Shown piece by piece: positions 22,190 through 33,647 of a stretch of DNA of 64,000 nt (positions are counted from its first letter, which is position 1; every line of letters starts with the position of its first letter). The translations under genes were made by a program, and so were the position numbers. Origin of the DNA: Rotaria sordida (lineage: Eukaryota; Rotifera; Eurotatoria; Philodinida; Philodinidae); contig CAJNOL010000627.1 of assembly GCA_905250125.1 (NCBI GenBank), positions 48,106 through 112,105 of the forward strand, given 5' to 3'. The notes under the pieces were generated by a model. It did not search any database, was not told where the DNA came from, and saw only the letters and a program-made list of their open reading frames with translations.

Positions 22190-23167
22190 TTATTTATTTT
22201 GATATTTAGTAAAAAGTTGACCGATATTTTCTTCGACGAACAGAGGACCTTGAATTTTGCCTGATGCAAGTGTTGAGCCAAAACTAGTCACCGAAACTTG
22301 TTGACCTGAGCCAGTATTGCTGTCATAGTTGCGTAGCCATGGACCACCGGATGAGCCACCATTCATTCCACAGGTTATTTGAATTCCTTTGAAGTTGAAT
22401 ATCATACCCAATAGAACTGAAGTTGCCGATGTTGCTGCAGCACATGTATCCATCGTTTCACCCTTGTCACTATTTATCGGATAACCGAATACGTTCGTAT
22501 TGTCTTCTTTGGCCGCATTAAGAGAAATACCGAAGGCTCCAGTCAAATCTTGTACGTGTTTGCCTTCCTCATTTGGCTCTAACAAAGCAATGGCAACATC
22601 ATTGTTGTAATCTACTTTAGCCATCCATGCTTCTGTGGTTACTAATTCACGTGCTGCGAACGAACCGAAAGGGCGTCCGTCACGCGAGTAATTTGGCACA
22701 AAAATCCAGTTAGTTGCCCATTGGTTAGCAGTATTATTATACATACAGTGACCAGCCGTCACGATCGTATTGCGATTTTCTGCATTCACCACCGAACCGG
22801 AACAGATATATGTTAAATCATTCATGGCGAAGAAAACCTTGCCAGCTGCATTAGGATCTCCAACACCTTTACTTAGTAGAGGGGCACTTGGTGTCAAAAT
22901 TCTTTCAATAGCATTTTCATCGCCATTGCGATTGTCGCCGAAAGGGGTTTGATGATTCACAATGGTAGGTGGTTCCACCGGTCGAGCCGAAGCCATTCGT
23001 TCTGGCGTCCAAAAATCGATGATCGATCGAAAATATGCTTTTCGTGTTAGACCACGAGGAACTACCACTTCAATACTGACATCACCAGAATTGGAACGGA
23101 TAGCAGCACCATTGCTAATACTAATCGAACCGAGAATGAGAGCTACGACGACAAGAAACGACACCAT
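22190..23167 (-). CDS. secreted trypsin/V8-type serine endopeptidase
   Basis: Single exon, 325 residues. Residues 1-20 form a signal peptide (MVSFLVVVALILGSISISNG), followed by a propeptide-like region to about residue 105. The catalytic triad is visible: His140 in TAGHC, Asp190 in NNDVAI, Ser273 in GSSGGPW. Cys122 and Cys141 can form the usual disulphide around His, and Cys242 and Cys266 a second. The fold is chymotrypsin-like. The short spacing and GGSSGGPW wording are closer to the bacterial/fungal glutamyl-endopeptidase (V8-like) branch than to animal trypsins, so an origin by horizontal transfer is possible but unproven. The protein is presumably exported and could digest extracellular protein. 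No introns, which fits a transferred gene. A TATA-like box lies 61 bp before the ATG. Intact and full length. Confidence 0.85.
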   Translation of the reverse strand: MVSFLVVVALILGSISISNGAAIRSNSGDVSIEVVVPRGLTRKAYFRSIIDFWTPERMASARPVEPPTIVNHQTPFGDNRNGDENAIERILTPSAPLLSKGVGDPNAAGKVFFAMNDLTYICSGSVVNAENRNTIVTAGHCMYNNTANQWATNWIFVPNYSRDGRPFGSFAARELVTTEAWMAKVDYNNDVAIALLEPNEEGKHVQDLTGAFGISLNAAKEDNTNVFGYPINSDKGETMDTCAAATSATSVLLGMIFNFKGIQITCGMNGGSSGGPWLRNYDSNTGSGQQVSVTSFGSTLASGKIQGPLFVEENIGQLFTKYQNK

Positions 23168-23227
23168 CGTTTTTTTTGTCTTCTTTCTTTTCCGGTTGTT
23201 ACTAATCGACAGACTGGTTTGAATGAG

Positions 23228-23235
23228 TATTTATA
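23228..23235 (-). promoter_or_regulatory. TATA box of the serine protease gene
   Basis: The minus strand reads TATAAATA here, 61 bp upstream of the ATG at 23167, a normal distance for a TATA box with a short leader. Confidence 0.45.
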
Positions 23236-23861
23236 CTAGTGTCTGATAATATCGAAAAAGTATAAACGTGCACTTCATCATAAATAATTTTATGAAATCA
23301 GACTATAAATTCACTCTTATCATCGACAAACAAAATTAGCTTGCTTCTATTCTGTCAATAGGCAAGTTTTGCTTTCGATCAGATACAAAACATCCTGAAG
23401 CTTTGTCAATCAACCATTTTTATCATGTATTTGCGTTCTTTTTGAAGATTTTTATGCGCACTCAAGATAACGTCTTTGCAATTAACATTCAACATCAGTA
23501 TCGAAGTACATAATTATTTCAAGCGAGGATAAGGTCATTATAATTTTATAGATCATATAGGCACCCTGGACGAACTTATTTTGGTCTGCGCGTGAGATAC
23601 TTGAGAATCTTGTTTAAGAAAGTCATGCGCTATGGACAAATCCTGAAGCAAGACTTGAGACCTTATAGCGAGTTCAAGCTCTTGAACTTCTTGCTCTATC
23701 GCTTGATATTCTTGCCCATACGCTTGAATTCCCATCCAAGCGTTTCTGTTAATACGGAACTTTTTTAGTTTTTTTTTCAATTTTACGTTCAAAAATAAGT
23801 CAACTTGAATAAAAATTTATCGTCGCATTTTCTTAAGTTGAGCGCATCAGTTTCTTGTAAA
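23236..23861. other. intergenic with diverged repeat copy
   Basis: No gene. 23610-23760 (AGTCATGCGCTATGGACAAA, then CTTGA-rich units) is a diverged copy of the terminal region of the element starting at 23862. Confidence 0.4.
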
Positions 23862-25045
23862 TCATGCAAACGCTCAAGCGCTTGTCTTGAGCAAGCAAGT
23901 CATGCACTATGGACAAAACTTGAAGTTTGCGCAGATCAAAAGCATGAAAAAAAACTTCGCCTAGGGCATTCATCACAACAATGTTCTATTCATTGTGCTT
24001 CATTTTTCAATATATTTTCATTGATAAATAAAAGAATGTATCGATGACTATCATAATGTTCTTCTTTTTGTCAATATCAAAGTCCAATTATTGTTTTATC
24101 GCTTATCACAACCACGTCCACTCAACACCAATACTTCAAAGAACTCTGATTTCGAAAAATAATCTGAGCAACAAAATAAAGACTATTGTGCTGCGAATTA
24201 CAGCTGTAAACATGTTACTTTTTATTCACTTTCGGTTATAAAATCTCAAGATAGATCAGATGTCATTCATTTTCTTTATAATGTTTATCAAGTTTACTGA
24301 CGTCGAACTTTCGATTTGACTATAAAACAGATTGAAAATAAAAGTAGTCAACAACATACAAAAAACATACTTATAGAATACAAAACAAATCAGTTTTGTC
24401 TAAAAGAAATACATTCACGCAACGTGCGGCCATAATCTGTCTACTGGTCGTCAGATCGAATATTAGAAGAGTGAGCAAATTCGAATAATAACATAGAAAA
24501 AGTCTATAATCGAACATGTAAAAAAGTTCTAAAAGGATGGTAATCACAATTTTAAATGGTGTTCAGGTCAAATAAAGATAATTTAGCTTTCAACTATTCA
24601 CAGATCTTTTTCGGAACTAAACTCATGTTTGCCGAGATTCAGAATAGAGCAGCACGCTAAGAACTACTGATACTAAAACAAAAAAAAAATTGTTTCTAAA
24701 ATTTGCTCATTCTAAACGAAATTCATTGTACGATGTCACAATAACAGAACACATTCGGATTTAGTGAAAGATTCAGTTTTGTAGAGAGTCCGACGATGAA
24801 TATTTTACGAAAAAAAGATCTGCAACTTTGTTATGTATCTGCTAGGTAGTATGCAAAATTTTTGGCAGTTCACCGTTTACGACACATTCCATAATTCACC
24901 CATTTTTTAGCGCACACCTTTTCTGAGAAACCAATGCTAATAGATAAATTTGCTCCTAGTCGAACTTTTTCCATGTGCAGATCTCAAGATTTGTCCATAT
25001 TACATGACTTTTTCTCCATAGACAAGCGCTTGAGCGCTTGCATGA
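23862..25045. mobile_element. 1.2-kb element with TCATGCAA...CGCTCAAGCGCTTG inverted ends
   Basis: The left end TCATGCAAACGCTCAAGCGC and the right end, reverse-complemented, TCATGCAAGCGCTCAAGCGC, agree at 25 of 26 terminal bases. The match continues in weaker form for about 65 bp (both carry GTCATG and TGGACAAA). No clear target duplication and no recognisable transposase inside. The terminal CGCTCAAGCG/CAAGCGCTTG blocks are themselves palindromic. Confidence 0.6.
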
Positions 25046-27184
25046 ATTATGTGCATCCATAAAGTAACTCATACGCTGAACTCATGAAAATCATATGAAC
25101 GAGCATACTTCAAACGATCAATTAAAATATACACACGAGGGATACTTAACAATTGTTGACGCATAGTACTTATACATATATTCAGGTCTACGAAAGTTAC
25201 TCCGTCTCTCTTAATACTATCTGTGAAGCTTATTCGTCGTATTCTTGACCATCTTGATGATCACAGATTAGAGTTCTTTCTCAAGGCTATGAAATTGATC
25301 GGAATCGCAATATCGAAAATTAATTTGCGCTTGAAAAAAATAGAAAAAATGACAATATTAAGAGAATTTCTCTTGTCACAAACATTCGAATGTTGCGTAA
25401 TTTTCAAACAACTGATCAAAGAGAAATGTTTGATTAATCTTGAGAAATAGATCGTTGACAGTCCCAATATGCGATCTCCGAATAAAATAATCTTGTAGAT
25501 CAGTTCGATCTTAAACTGTGTATGAGAAAGTTCACTTTTCCAAAAAAAAACATTTCGTTTTTCTGAAAAATAACCGAAAAGTGTTTACCGGCACGCAAGT
25601 TGATTTGTCTTCTTGAGTTACTTTTGTTCCTGAGATGATCAAACAAAGTAAATTCAATCGATTTAGAAATATTGTTGTTCTTCATGAAATTAACCATGAA
25701 CTATTTAAGAGAATGTACAAGATAGTTATTGTAAACATAAGTCCAACAGTAAATCTACTTGAATAAGGCAACATTGGTTTCTATAGTTTGAACCTTTCAT
25801 CTTCAAATATAATCTTAGTGATAAGAGGAACCTGTTAGTTATTCTGATTGTCACTACCACAGTGAAGAGAAATGAGTTCATGTGCAAAGTTGGGTGTCGG
25901 TGTGGGATGTGAGCTAGGGTGAAAACACGATATACATCCTTACCGGTAACTCATACCCACATCCTTTTTGGTCGAATGTTTTTTTAAAGTGCGATAATCG
26001 AAAAATTATGGTCTAAGTTACTTCACTAGAAAAGTTTTGATTAGTTTCAACAGATAGTCAATGTTTGCGAATGAGAAAGAGATAAGAATAAAAATATAAA
26101 GAACACAATCGTATCTGCACCACAGCGGCAACAAAAAGTAAATATCAGATAACACATGGATTGACAATATTGTTGCTTTTATTTTCATATATATTTCATT
26201 TTCTAGAAACCACACGGAATAGCCAACATGTTTCGCAGTGTACCAAGAGATACACCGATGTGACATGCTATCACCAGTATGTAACACCATCCTTGCGTTA
26301 TTTCACTCTTACTTCATATCATCCTTGTATGATGTCAACCTTGTATCTTTACGTAATACTGTTCATTGTGTTCAATACGCTTTCAATACCTTTGTAACCG
26401 CTGTGCTATTCATTGCATATATACTCCTTGTTCTCTTATCACTCCGAGAGATTACCGCATCAAACAGATCCAAGGATAAATCGTTGAGAAGAAGAAAGAA
26501 GAAAAGAGAACAATCGAAAATATTCTCAATGGATATTGCACAGTGTGAAGGATACGCCTCACTCGAGGTCACACACCTTCCTTGGATGGTATCTATATAT
26601 TGGTGTACAATTCATATATTAGCAGTTATAGAGTGCGTCATATAGAGAGTTAGATGTATATATAATAATGTGTGTGTTTATATCAAGAGAGAAATAAAAT
26701 CACGTACAACAAGTAATGCAATTGAGGTTGAAGAAATGATAAACAAAGCAAGGTCTTAAAATACGTGATTCAACCACGCGGTCACCCATCTTTCTGCATC
26801 GTATCCTTCACCTTATTATCAATTTTCCATTACACGTAGTTCTGGGATTGATCTATATTCTATATGTTACATGTATGATTTTTGAATACTTCAGTTCATT
26901 GTCTCAGATTCATTCCCATATTAGAATCTGCTCATCACCGATTATGAAGCAAATTTTGATCACGCTTTAGCTATCGAAATCGATCAACAAATTTTCAACA
27001 TGTTTGCTAGTGTTTATATGCTAAACAATAAAACTTGTCTTTCATTTCAATCAATCATTATATTATCTAGAATGCTTGATTGGTAACATCACAAGCAAAA
27101 GTATACTTTTTACTTTTAGATATAGAAAAATCATCAGAACTAAATAGTAAAAAACAGTCGTCATAATCAAATAATTCTATTATC
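25046..27184. other. intergenic; weak open frame at 26238-26645
   Basis: No supported gene. The plus-strand frame 26238-26645 (135 codons) has a hydrophobic segment (TAVLFIAYILLVLLSL) followed by a basic run (SLRRRKKKREQ), so it could be a fragment of a membrane protein, but I recognise no family. A telomere-like hairpin lies at 25890-25966. Confidence 0.3.
25890..25966. repeat. telomere-like hairpin 4
   Basis: TTGGGTGTCGGTGTGGGATG on the left and ACTCATACCCACATCC on the right, with about 35 bp between. Confidence 0.55.
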
Positions 27185-27736
27185 ATGAATGACAAATATG
27201 TTTCCAATAACAATGAATCGTTTTTATCAAAATATTCATTCCATTTCTTAGTACATAAACAAGAATATATTGAAGAAATAGCAAAGATTTTTTATGAACA
27301 ATGGCAAGATACTTATCATGCATTTGAATTATATAATTTACAAGCTGTTATACAAGATATCAAAGATAACCATGCTTGTAATTATGATAAGCTACCAATA
27401 TTAGCGATTGCATTAGATAATAATAATCAAAATTTGGTTGCAACAGCTAGCTTAGAAAGGTGTGATGTACCTAAAGGCAATCCCTATTACAACACAACAC
27501 CATGGATGGCCTGCGTTTATACAAAACCAGAATATCGTGGTAAAGGTGTAGCAACATATATGATTAATAAGATTCTCGCAGTGACAAAACAACTAAATTA
27601 TACCAATGTCTGGCTATGGACAGAAAATGCAACCAGCTTATACGAAAAACTAGGATTCCATATAGTAGAAAAGATAAAACATATTGGAATGGATATTATG
27701 ATTATGAGAATTGATTTTGATACATCAGCTTATTAA
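27185..27736 (+). CDS. GNAT-family N-acetyltransferase
   Basis: Single exon, 183 residues, about the normal length for a stand-alone GNAT domain. Transfers an acetyl group from acetyl-CoA to an amine; the substrate is unknown. The acetyl-CoA-binding motif A is clear: beta-4 ACVYTKPEYRGKGVATYMIN (R/Q-x-x-G-x-G/A as RGKGVA, about residues 118-124). Motif B follows as VWLWTENATSLYEKLGFHIVE, in which YEKLGF is the usual late GNAT signature. The N-terminal third (EEIAKIFYEQWQDTY) matches helix 1-2. No signal peptide, so cytosolic. Intronless and bacterial in style, so it may be a horizontally acquired gene; this is inference. The ATG at 27185 is preceded by stops. Confidence 0.85.
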   Translation: MNDKYVSNNNESFLSKYSFHFLVHKQEYIEEIAKIFYEQWQDTYHAFELYNLQAVIQDIKDNHACNYDKLPILAIALDNNNQNLVATASLERCDVPKGNPYYNTTPWMACVYTKPEYRGKGVATYMINKILAVTKQLNYTNVWLWTENATSLYEKLGFHIVEKIKHIGMDIMIMRIDFDTSAY

Positions 27737-28224
27737 GAGTTAGAAGAGTTCGAAATCAATCCTTCTCTCCAAAATAAAAATGTTTGGCCTAATAATTCTT
27801 TATTCATGTTGACTAATTTTGTTTCATCATATAAAATAGTTTTCATAATATCTTTAGGATATCATTTTCAGGATAAAGTGAGAACGATTCATTCGAATCG
27901 TTTTCTTCACCGGCTCAAAGTGAAATAAACACTCAATTATTACAAAAGTCTTTACAAATGCTTTGATCGCATCCCAACGATTCGAAATCTAATGATCAAT
28001 CCTTTTGTTATTTGATAAATGTATTGACAATGAGACGATTTTCTGAGCAAGTTGAACTGGATTGTTCTATGTCATCTATGTGCCTCCGATTTGTATCGTC
28101 ATCAACTGTAAATGTGTTCAATGTTACTATTCACTATGAATTATATGCTGGTCCTATCGGAACAAGTCGTTGTCTTCGTCACCTGAAATTCACCAAGTTC
28201 AACTTCACCGAAATCAAGCTACGG

Positions 28225-28279
28225 CGTGGGTGTGTTGGTGACAAGTAGATTGACACCTATATTCACATCCATACCCACA
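28225..28279. repeat. telomere-like hairpin 5
   Basis: GTGGGTGTGTTGGTG on the left, CACATCCATACCCAC on the right, about 25 bp apart. Confidence 0.55.
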
Positions 28280-28740
28280 GTTCTTCAAGATTTGCTTTCT
28301 TTTCCGAAAGGAAAGTGTAAGTGCCACCCCTAATGCATACTGTGTGTAACATATGTCCATCGTACTTTGTAAGAAGACTTCGTTTCCTGGGAAACTTAAA
28401 TTCATTCGTAAATCTCTTATCATGCCCTCAGAGATTTGCAAGAAGGTTTCCGCAAACTCGAAGATCCTTAGATTTTCCAAAATATCGGCTACGACATTCT
28501 GAAAGTATTTTCATAAATCTTAAAGGTATTACAAGGAACTAATATTGGTAGAAAAACAAAAATTGGTATCCGAAGATGCATGCGAGGATAGCTTTCCGAT
28601 TTCCACAGTCTTCCATAGGAAATCTAAAAGGTTTTCGAACCTACTGAATCTCAAAAAGATATCATCGGGAAGCAAAATCGGTTCCTGAACTTTTATTTGA
28701 CATGCTGAAAGGTTTCTGAAATTTAAAAAAATCTTCAGAA

Positions 28741-28875
28741 TGTGTGTAGGTGTTCGCGTCGGTGCACATGTTGGTGATGGTCTTCGTTTCGCAACAACCA
28801 ACGTCAGCATCGACCAACAGATAGCATTCATCTACAAGCAGATTACATTCACATCAACACCCATATCCATACCAT
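28741..28875. repeat. telomere-like hairpin 6 (wide loop)
   Basis: TGTGTGTAGGTGTTCGCG with a further GGTGCACATGTTGGTGATGG on the left and CACATCAACACCCATATCCA on the right. Diverged, loop about 70 bp. Confidence 0.45.
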
Positions 28876-29085
28876 CTGCGCCTTCACATTACTGCTAAAA
28901 AACTAATCTTCTATTACAAAATTCGTTTTGTAAAACTGAAGGTATACGTTGTTTGTATTCTTTTTTTTGAATCACGAATAGATAAGCCATTGGACTAGAT
29001 CCTTAGGCAAAGTCGAAACCAGTCATGGTAGCTTCTTTACATCCACTAAAAAGCCTCACTTTTACTTAGATTTGGACAATAAAAA

Positions 29086-29136
29086 TATTTGGGTGTGGGT
29101 TGAAGAGGAGAACAACACCCACACCCACACCAAATA
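29086..29136. repeat. telomere-like hairpin 7
   Basis: ATATTTGGGTGTGGGTTG, about 10 bp, then CAACACCCACACCCACACCA followed by AATAT. The outermost ATATTTGG/CCAAATAT also pair, making this the cleanest hairpin of the set. Confidence 0.7.
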
Positions 29137-29374
29137 TGATTTCGGACATGCGGATCTATCATATAATGAGAAATCGAAATAGTCTGTGCTCGGAAGTCTT
29201 TTGGCTTTCACGATTTGGATTCTGGATAACATTGATGATAAGCCTCGTCGGGCAACAATCTACCATGGATGACACGACATACAAATCGATCCATTGATAT
29301 TTACGAACTATGAGGCGACGAGACATTATTCAAAAAATCACAAACCAGTGTTTAGATGTGGCGCGTTCATCAGA

Positions 29375-29419
29375 ATGTAGGTGTGGACCTTCTTATTGCT
29401 CGCATTCACACACACCATC
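29375..29419. repeat. telomere-like hairpin 8
   Basis: ATGTAGGTGTGGACC on the left and CATTCACACACACCAT on the right, short and diverged. Confidence 0.4.
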
Positions 29420-30855
29420 AAATGTAACGCTTTTATTGGCATATTTTTATGTACTTTTAATGATTCTCATAGCATGAAAATAATGTAGAATGCATTATAT
29501 TCATGAATGCAAAATTTTAATTATCCTCAGTGATTTTGAAAAAACACGTAGTTTTTTGTTCAATTCATCATCAGAAATTTCAGCACTCGTTTACTTCAAT
29601 CATCATTTCTCTAAGGGGAAAATTTTTTTTAAATGGTGTAAAATACATTGTTTTTTTATTGCATATTTTTCTCCACGGGCGCTGTATGTTTCTTTCGCAA
29701 TGTGTTTACCATTTCTTTCTTTCCTCTTATATTGGCTTTTTCCATTCTGCCCTCTACGTTATAACATGTGGAATTTTCCATTTCGTATTCTTCTTGCCAA
29801 CTGAATTTTTTATTTCGTTGTTATCATTCTTGTTGGATTTTTCCTATCTCATTTATCATCATAGACATTTCCATTGCCTCCGCCTACATATACAGAACAT
29901 AATTTCGCAATAAAAGACATTTTGATGATGCATATATCTTCTTTGATCTATGAAGTTAGCCTTTTAAGGGGTTCACATCCTTTACAATGTTGATAGTAAT
30001 TTTTTCAAAAAATTAAATAAGTAAGATTCGAAAATAATGCAAAATATAATTGAACGTGACAAACGATAGAACTTATACCAATATCTGTCATGATACTGTT
30101 ACATTTCTAAATTGAATATCTTCTACAGAGAACGTCTTATCACAGGTGTGAAAAACTAGTGAAAATAACATGTCGATGAATGAAGATAACCAGAACTGCG
30201 AAGAATGTTTTTTTTTTGACAATTAATCATCTCATTAGAATAAATATCTTGTGGTCTTTCGCTTGACATTTGCATCATTTCGTCATGCGTCTGATAAATG
30301 TGAAAAATGTTCAAGTCGTTCGCTCATACACTCTCTCAAAAAAACAAAAGATTATACAAAGATCACAAAAAAAATCGATAATAGAAAAAATTATCAAAAG
30401 TATCGAAATCAATTTGATTGTTCTGATTAAAACTGATTAAAAATTGTGCAAGAAAAAATCATTTTCAATCGATTTCATCTGATTATAAGTGTCAGAAATT
30501 TAATCAAGTTTTGTTTGTTGCACATTGCCTATAAGCAATTTCTTAACGGCTTTTTAATCGAAAATAACCAAAACAATCAATGAAATTTCGAAATCTTTAA
30601 TTGGTTTTTTTTATTGCAATCGATTTAGAATCCATTTTACACATCATTTATTTTTAATAGGCTACATGAGTAATAGGAAGAAGTGGGAAGTTAATCTACA
30701 GACAACCTTGAATATTGACGTAACTTAATGAGCAAGTAAGGTGAGCCAGTAGATACTAATTAGGAGGCTTATTTTTAGATTGGAAAAAACCTTTTTATTT
30801 ATTGAAAAATGAATAAAATAAAATAAGATCACATCTATAGTGAATATTTGACAAC

Positions 30856-31737
30856 ATGAGGAGAACACCTATTATGCGTCCCGCAGCCAATGGACAAGAT
30901 AATTTCTTTTTATGTGGAATGATTTTGCTTCCAATTTTATCGTTAATGGCATATGTCTATGATGCATTTTACTATTACCATTTGTTATACAAACCTGAGC
31001 CGTCCATCTATGAAGGTCTTCTCTCGACAATTCTTATCGTCTTTTCATATCTACAATATTGTGCTCCAATTAAATCACGTCGTTTATTATTCTTTTACCA
31101 TTTGTTCTTATGGGTACTTGTTGAAACTGGTCATATTGGCTATATTCTCTCATATATTCACAAGAGAAACATTTTCTCAATCGTTATATTCTCGGGATGG
31201 ATGGTTCTAGACATAGTCTTTACTACGGCTCTTATTTACTGCCGTGTATATCGAGGATATCCACATCATATTGAAGTAAAAAACATACACATTTTTCATT
31301 TCATCTCTCGATTGGAAATTATTCTCGCTATATTCATTCCTATTTATATTAGTCCAGAATTTACAACAATAACTCGAGACAACATCGCTTTTTTCCTTTT
31401 ATTCGACTTTTTTTCAGAGACATACGAACATTTTCGTAGTGACTGGATGAAATCATGTCTCTATTTGTTTGTAGGTGCTGTGACTATATCTGTGACATGT
31501 GAATGGCTTTATTTTCGTTCCAAAAAGCATGTATTCGAGTATATTACTGATGTTTCCGAACTTACGGCTGCATGCCTTTGTGATACTTTAATTATCATGC
31601 AGTTTAATAAATTATTTTTCGATTTTCATATTGTAACTGACAACGGCGAGAGAGAGCTTATTCCCGCCAACACTACAGAACAACAACCGCACCAAGACAG
31701 TTTGACAGATGATAGTTTCATCATCCAACGTTTTTGA
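30856..31737 (+). CDS. multipass membrane protein of unknown function
   Basis: Single exon, 293 residues, ATG at 30856, ending in tandem TGA codons. Seven or eight hydrophobic helices: about 17-38 (FLCGMILLPILSLMAYVYD), 53-68, 78-98, 105-130, 149-170, 178-190, 200-220 and 232-250. The C-terminal 40 residues are hydrophilic and Gln/Thr-rich. There is no signal peptide, no DRY or NPxxY, and no cysteine pair typical of a class A receptor. I do not recognise the family. Codon use is smooth and the frame is intact, so it looks like a real, possibly lineage-specific gene. Topology suggests a channel, carrier or receptor, but this cannot be decided from the sequence. Confidence 0.65.
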   Translation: MRRTPIMRPAANGQDNFFLCGMILLPILSLMAYVYDAFYYYHLLYKPEPSIYEGLLSTILIVFSYLQYCAPIKSRRLLFFYHLFLWVLVETGHIGYILSYIHKRNIFSIVIFSGWMVLDIVFTTALIYCRVYRGYPHHIEVKNIHIFHFISRLEIILAIFIPIYISPEFTTITRDNIAFFLLFDFFSETYEHFRSDWMKSCLYLFVGAVTISVTCEWLYFRSKKHVFEYITDVSELTAACLCDTLIIMQFNKLFFDFHIVTDNGERELIPANTTEQQPHQDSLTDDSFIIQRF

Positions 31738-33387
31738 TGATTTGTTCATAATAAACTTGAAGTTAATGTCTTACATACAATAATTCAGAAGAAAAATATG
31801 AAGAGTGATCGAGGATGTGAGTATGATTATGGGATGGATGTGGGTGTGATATTCTAAATTCAATACACACCCCACATCCACACCTACAACACCATGAGAA
31901 CCGGTTAATAGGGATTTCTGTATTCAGTTTTTGTAGAGCTTTTCGCGGCCCATTTTTTAAGAAAAAGATCAAGATTGTATCATTTTCTCAAGCTGAGACA
32001 TATGCGGAAAAATGTCGTAAAACTTTTGGTACATCCAGCAACAATTCATTTTAGAAATTTTCCATGTTTTTTCTGTGCCAATCTTATTTTTCTTTTTGAA
32101 TGAACAAGTCATACATCACTCGAAAGAGCTTATTTCACTCTATCAGAAGACATGTTAATTCGATTTCTATGATTCATTCTCGCTGCAAAATAGTCTCAGA
32201 CATTTGTACGGATACTTTTTTATCGTGGGTTAATCAGATAAAGCACGCACACGCAATAGGACATGTATAACACATGGGCCATATATTTATTATTTATTTA
32301 ATTAGAAACACATGTCTCACCTTTATTGATTGCTATTTATAATGTTTCAAGTGCCTTATGTTTATTGATTTTTTTATATAATATTTCAACCTGATTTACC
32401 TGTGTGATGTTTATATACTTTAATTTGATACACGTGGGCTATGCCTTCTTATTAATTATAAATTCAATACACATAGAATAGAAGTATAAGATTCTTTCTA
32501 ATCTATCTTATGGATTGAGATAAAAGAGATATATAAAAAGCGTATATTTTCATCAAGCAACATTATTCAAGCAATACAAATGCCGAACATAAATATCTTC
32601 TTAATAAGAAAGACAATTTGATCAACATCAAGTCTATACAATTGACAACCAACGAGAATTGTTTTTCGTCACTCGCATCGCATGAAGGATGACCGAAATA
32701 TACTTTCGACTCTATCAGACTAATATTCAACACTAGACAAGTGAATAATATCATAAAATTTATGTAAAAACGTCACTTCCCATCACCTGCCTTCTATGTG
32801 ATGAGACTAAGATTAATAATTATTAGTTTTATACCTTCAAAGACAAAAGAGTAATGCGAATTTAAAACTTACAATGTAAATATGGTTTATGAAATTTATA
32901 TAAATATCAAACGATGTTTGGAATACAATTATAATATTAGTTCCTCTTCCTATTTCCGTAATACAAAAATTCAGAACCAAACAATTAAATAAATTGGCAA
33001 AATATAGTCCAGGAGATGCGAATATGCATAATCTACAAACCAACATAATATGGACCGTAGACATAAACCAAATATCCCTTGTACTATATTCCTTATTAAA
33101 ATATCCTTTGATATATATAAATATTACCATGAATTACTGAAGTACCTTATATTACTACTTCGCTTTGGTGAATATTTATAAAGACTGAAATCGTTCTCTG
33201 CCACTCGCATCGCATGGGGGACAATCGAAACCAATTTTCCGTCTTATTACTTGAGTTAAAAATCTGAAATCAAAGAATTATTATACACCAGAAATGTAGA
33301 CATAAATTTGATTTTTGATGAAGCACGTGCAATGATACTGGCTTTCAATACTTCCAGCTATCCAAGCAGACAAACTTTTGGAAAAAA
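31738..33387. other. intergenic, weak direct repeat
   Basis: No supported gene. CACTCGCATCGCATG at 32669-32683 and again at 33198-33212 begins a stretch of about 60-70 bp that is similar in both places, probably an old duplication. Confidence 0.35.
31811..31892. repeat. telomere-like hairpin 9
   Basis: GAGGATGTGAGTATG and GGATGGATGTGGGTGTGAT on the left, ACACACCCCACATCCACACC on the right, loop about 18 bp. Confidence 0.65.
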
Positions 33388-33527
33388 ACGCGTGTACACA
33401 CATAGAAAGAAGAGAAAAACTGGTCGTTTTTCTCGTACTCGAGATGCATGATCATAATTACAGTCGCAGTTCTAATATCTAAAAACTACGTTTACTTTTT
33501 CTCTTCTTTCTGTGTATGTACACGCGT
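33388..33527. repeat. 140-bp inverted-repeat unit, ACGCGTGTACA ends
   Basis: The left arm ACGCGTGTACACACATAGAA (continuing AGAAGAGAAAAA) is repeated inverted at 33494-33527, where the complement reads ACGCGTGTACATACACAGAA. Arms are about 33 bp. MITE-like. No target duplication found. Confidence 0.6.
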
Positions 33528-33647
33528 TGAAACGCACAAAAATGATAATAAATGGGTGTTTTGAGCTCACGATCGGGAATCGTGAGTGTGAGCCAAAAAC
33601 GTTCACTTTTTGCCGATTTTAGGCAAATTTTTGTGTGTTTAAACGCG
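33523..33647. repeat. 125-bp inverted-repeat unit abutting the previous one
   Basis: CGCGTTGAAACGCACAAAAA at the left pairs with the complement of TTTTTGTGTGTTTAAACGCG at the right. An inner hairpin CTCACGATCGG/ATCGTGAG sits in the middle. It shares the central ACGCGT with the neighbouring unit. Confidence 0.5.

Larger units (their letters stand above)
27737..30855. other. intergenic, several telomere-like hairpins
   Basis: About 3.1 kb with no supported gene. Open frames at 28012-28248, 28214-28831 and 29490-29913 show no family signature. Four telomere-like hairpins fall between 28225 and 29419. Confidence 0.4.

Noticed and set aside
22770-23222. Plus-strand frames opposite the serine protease
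   Set aside because: Antisense shadows of a gene with clear catalytic motifs on the other strand.
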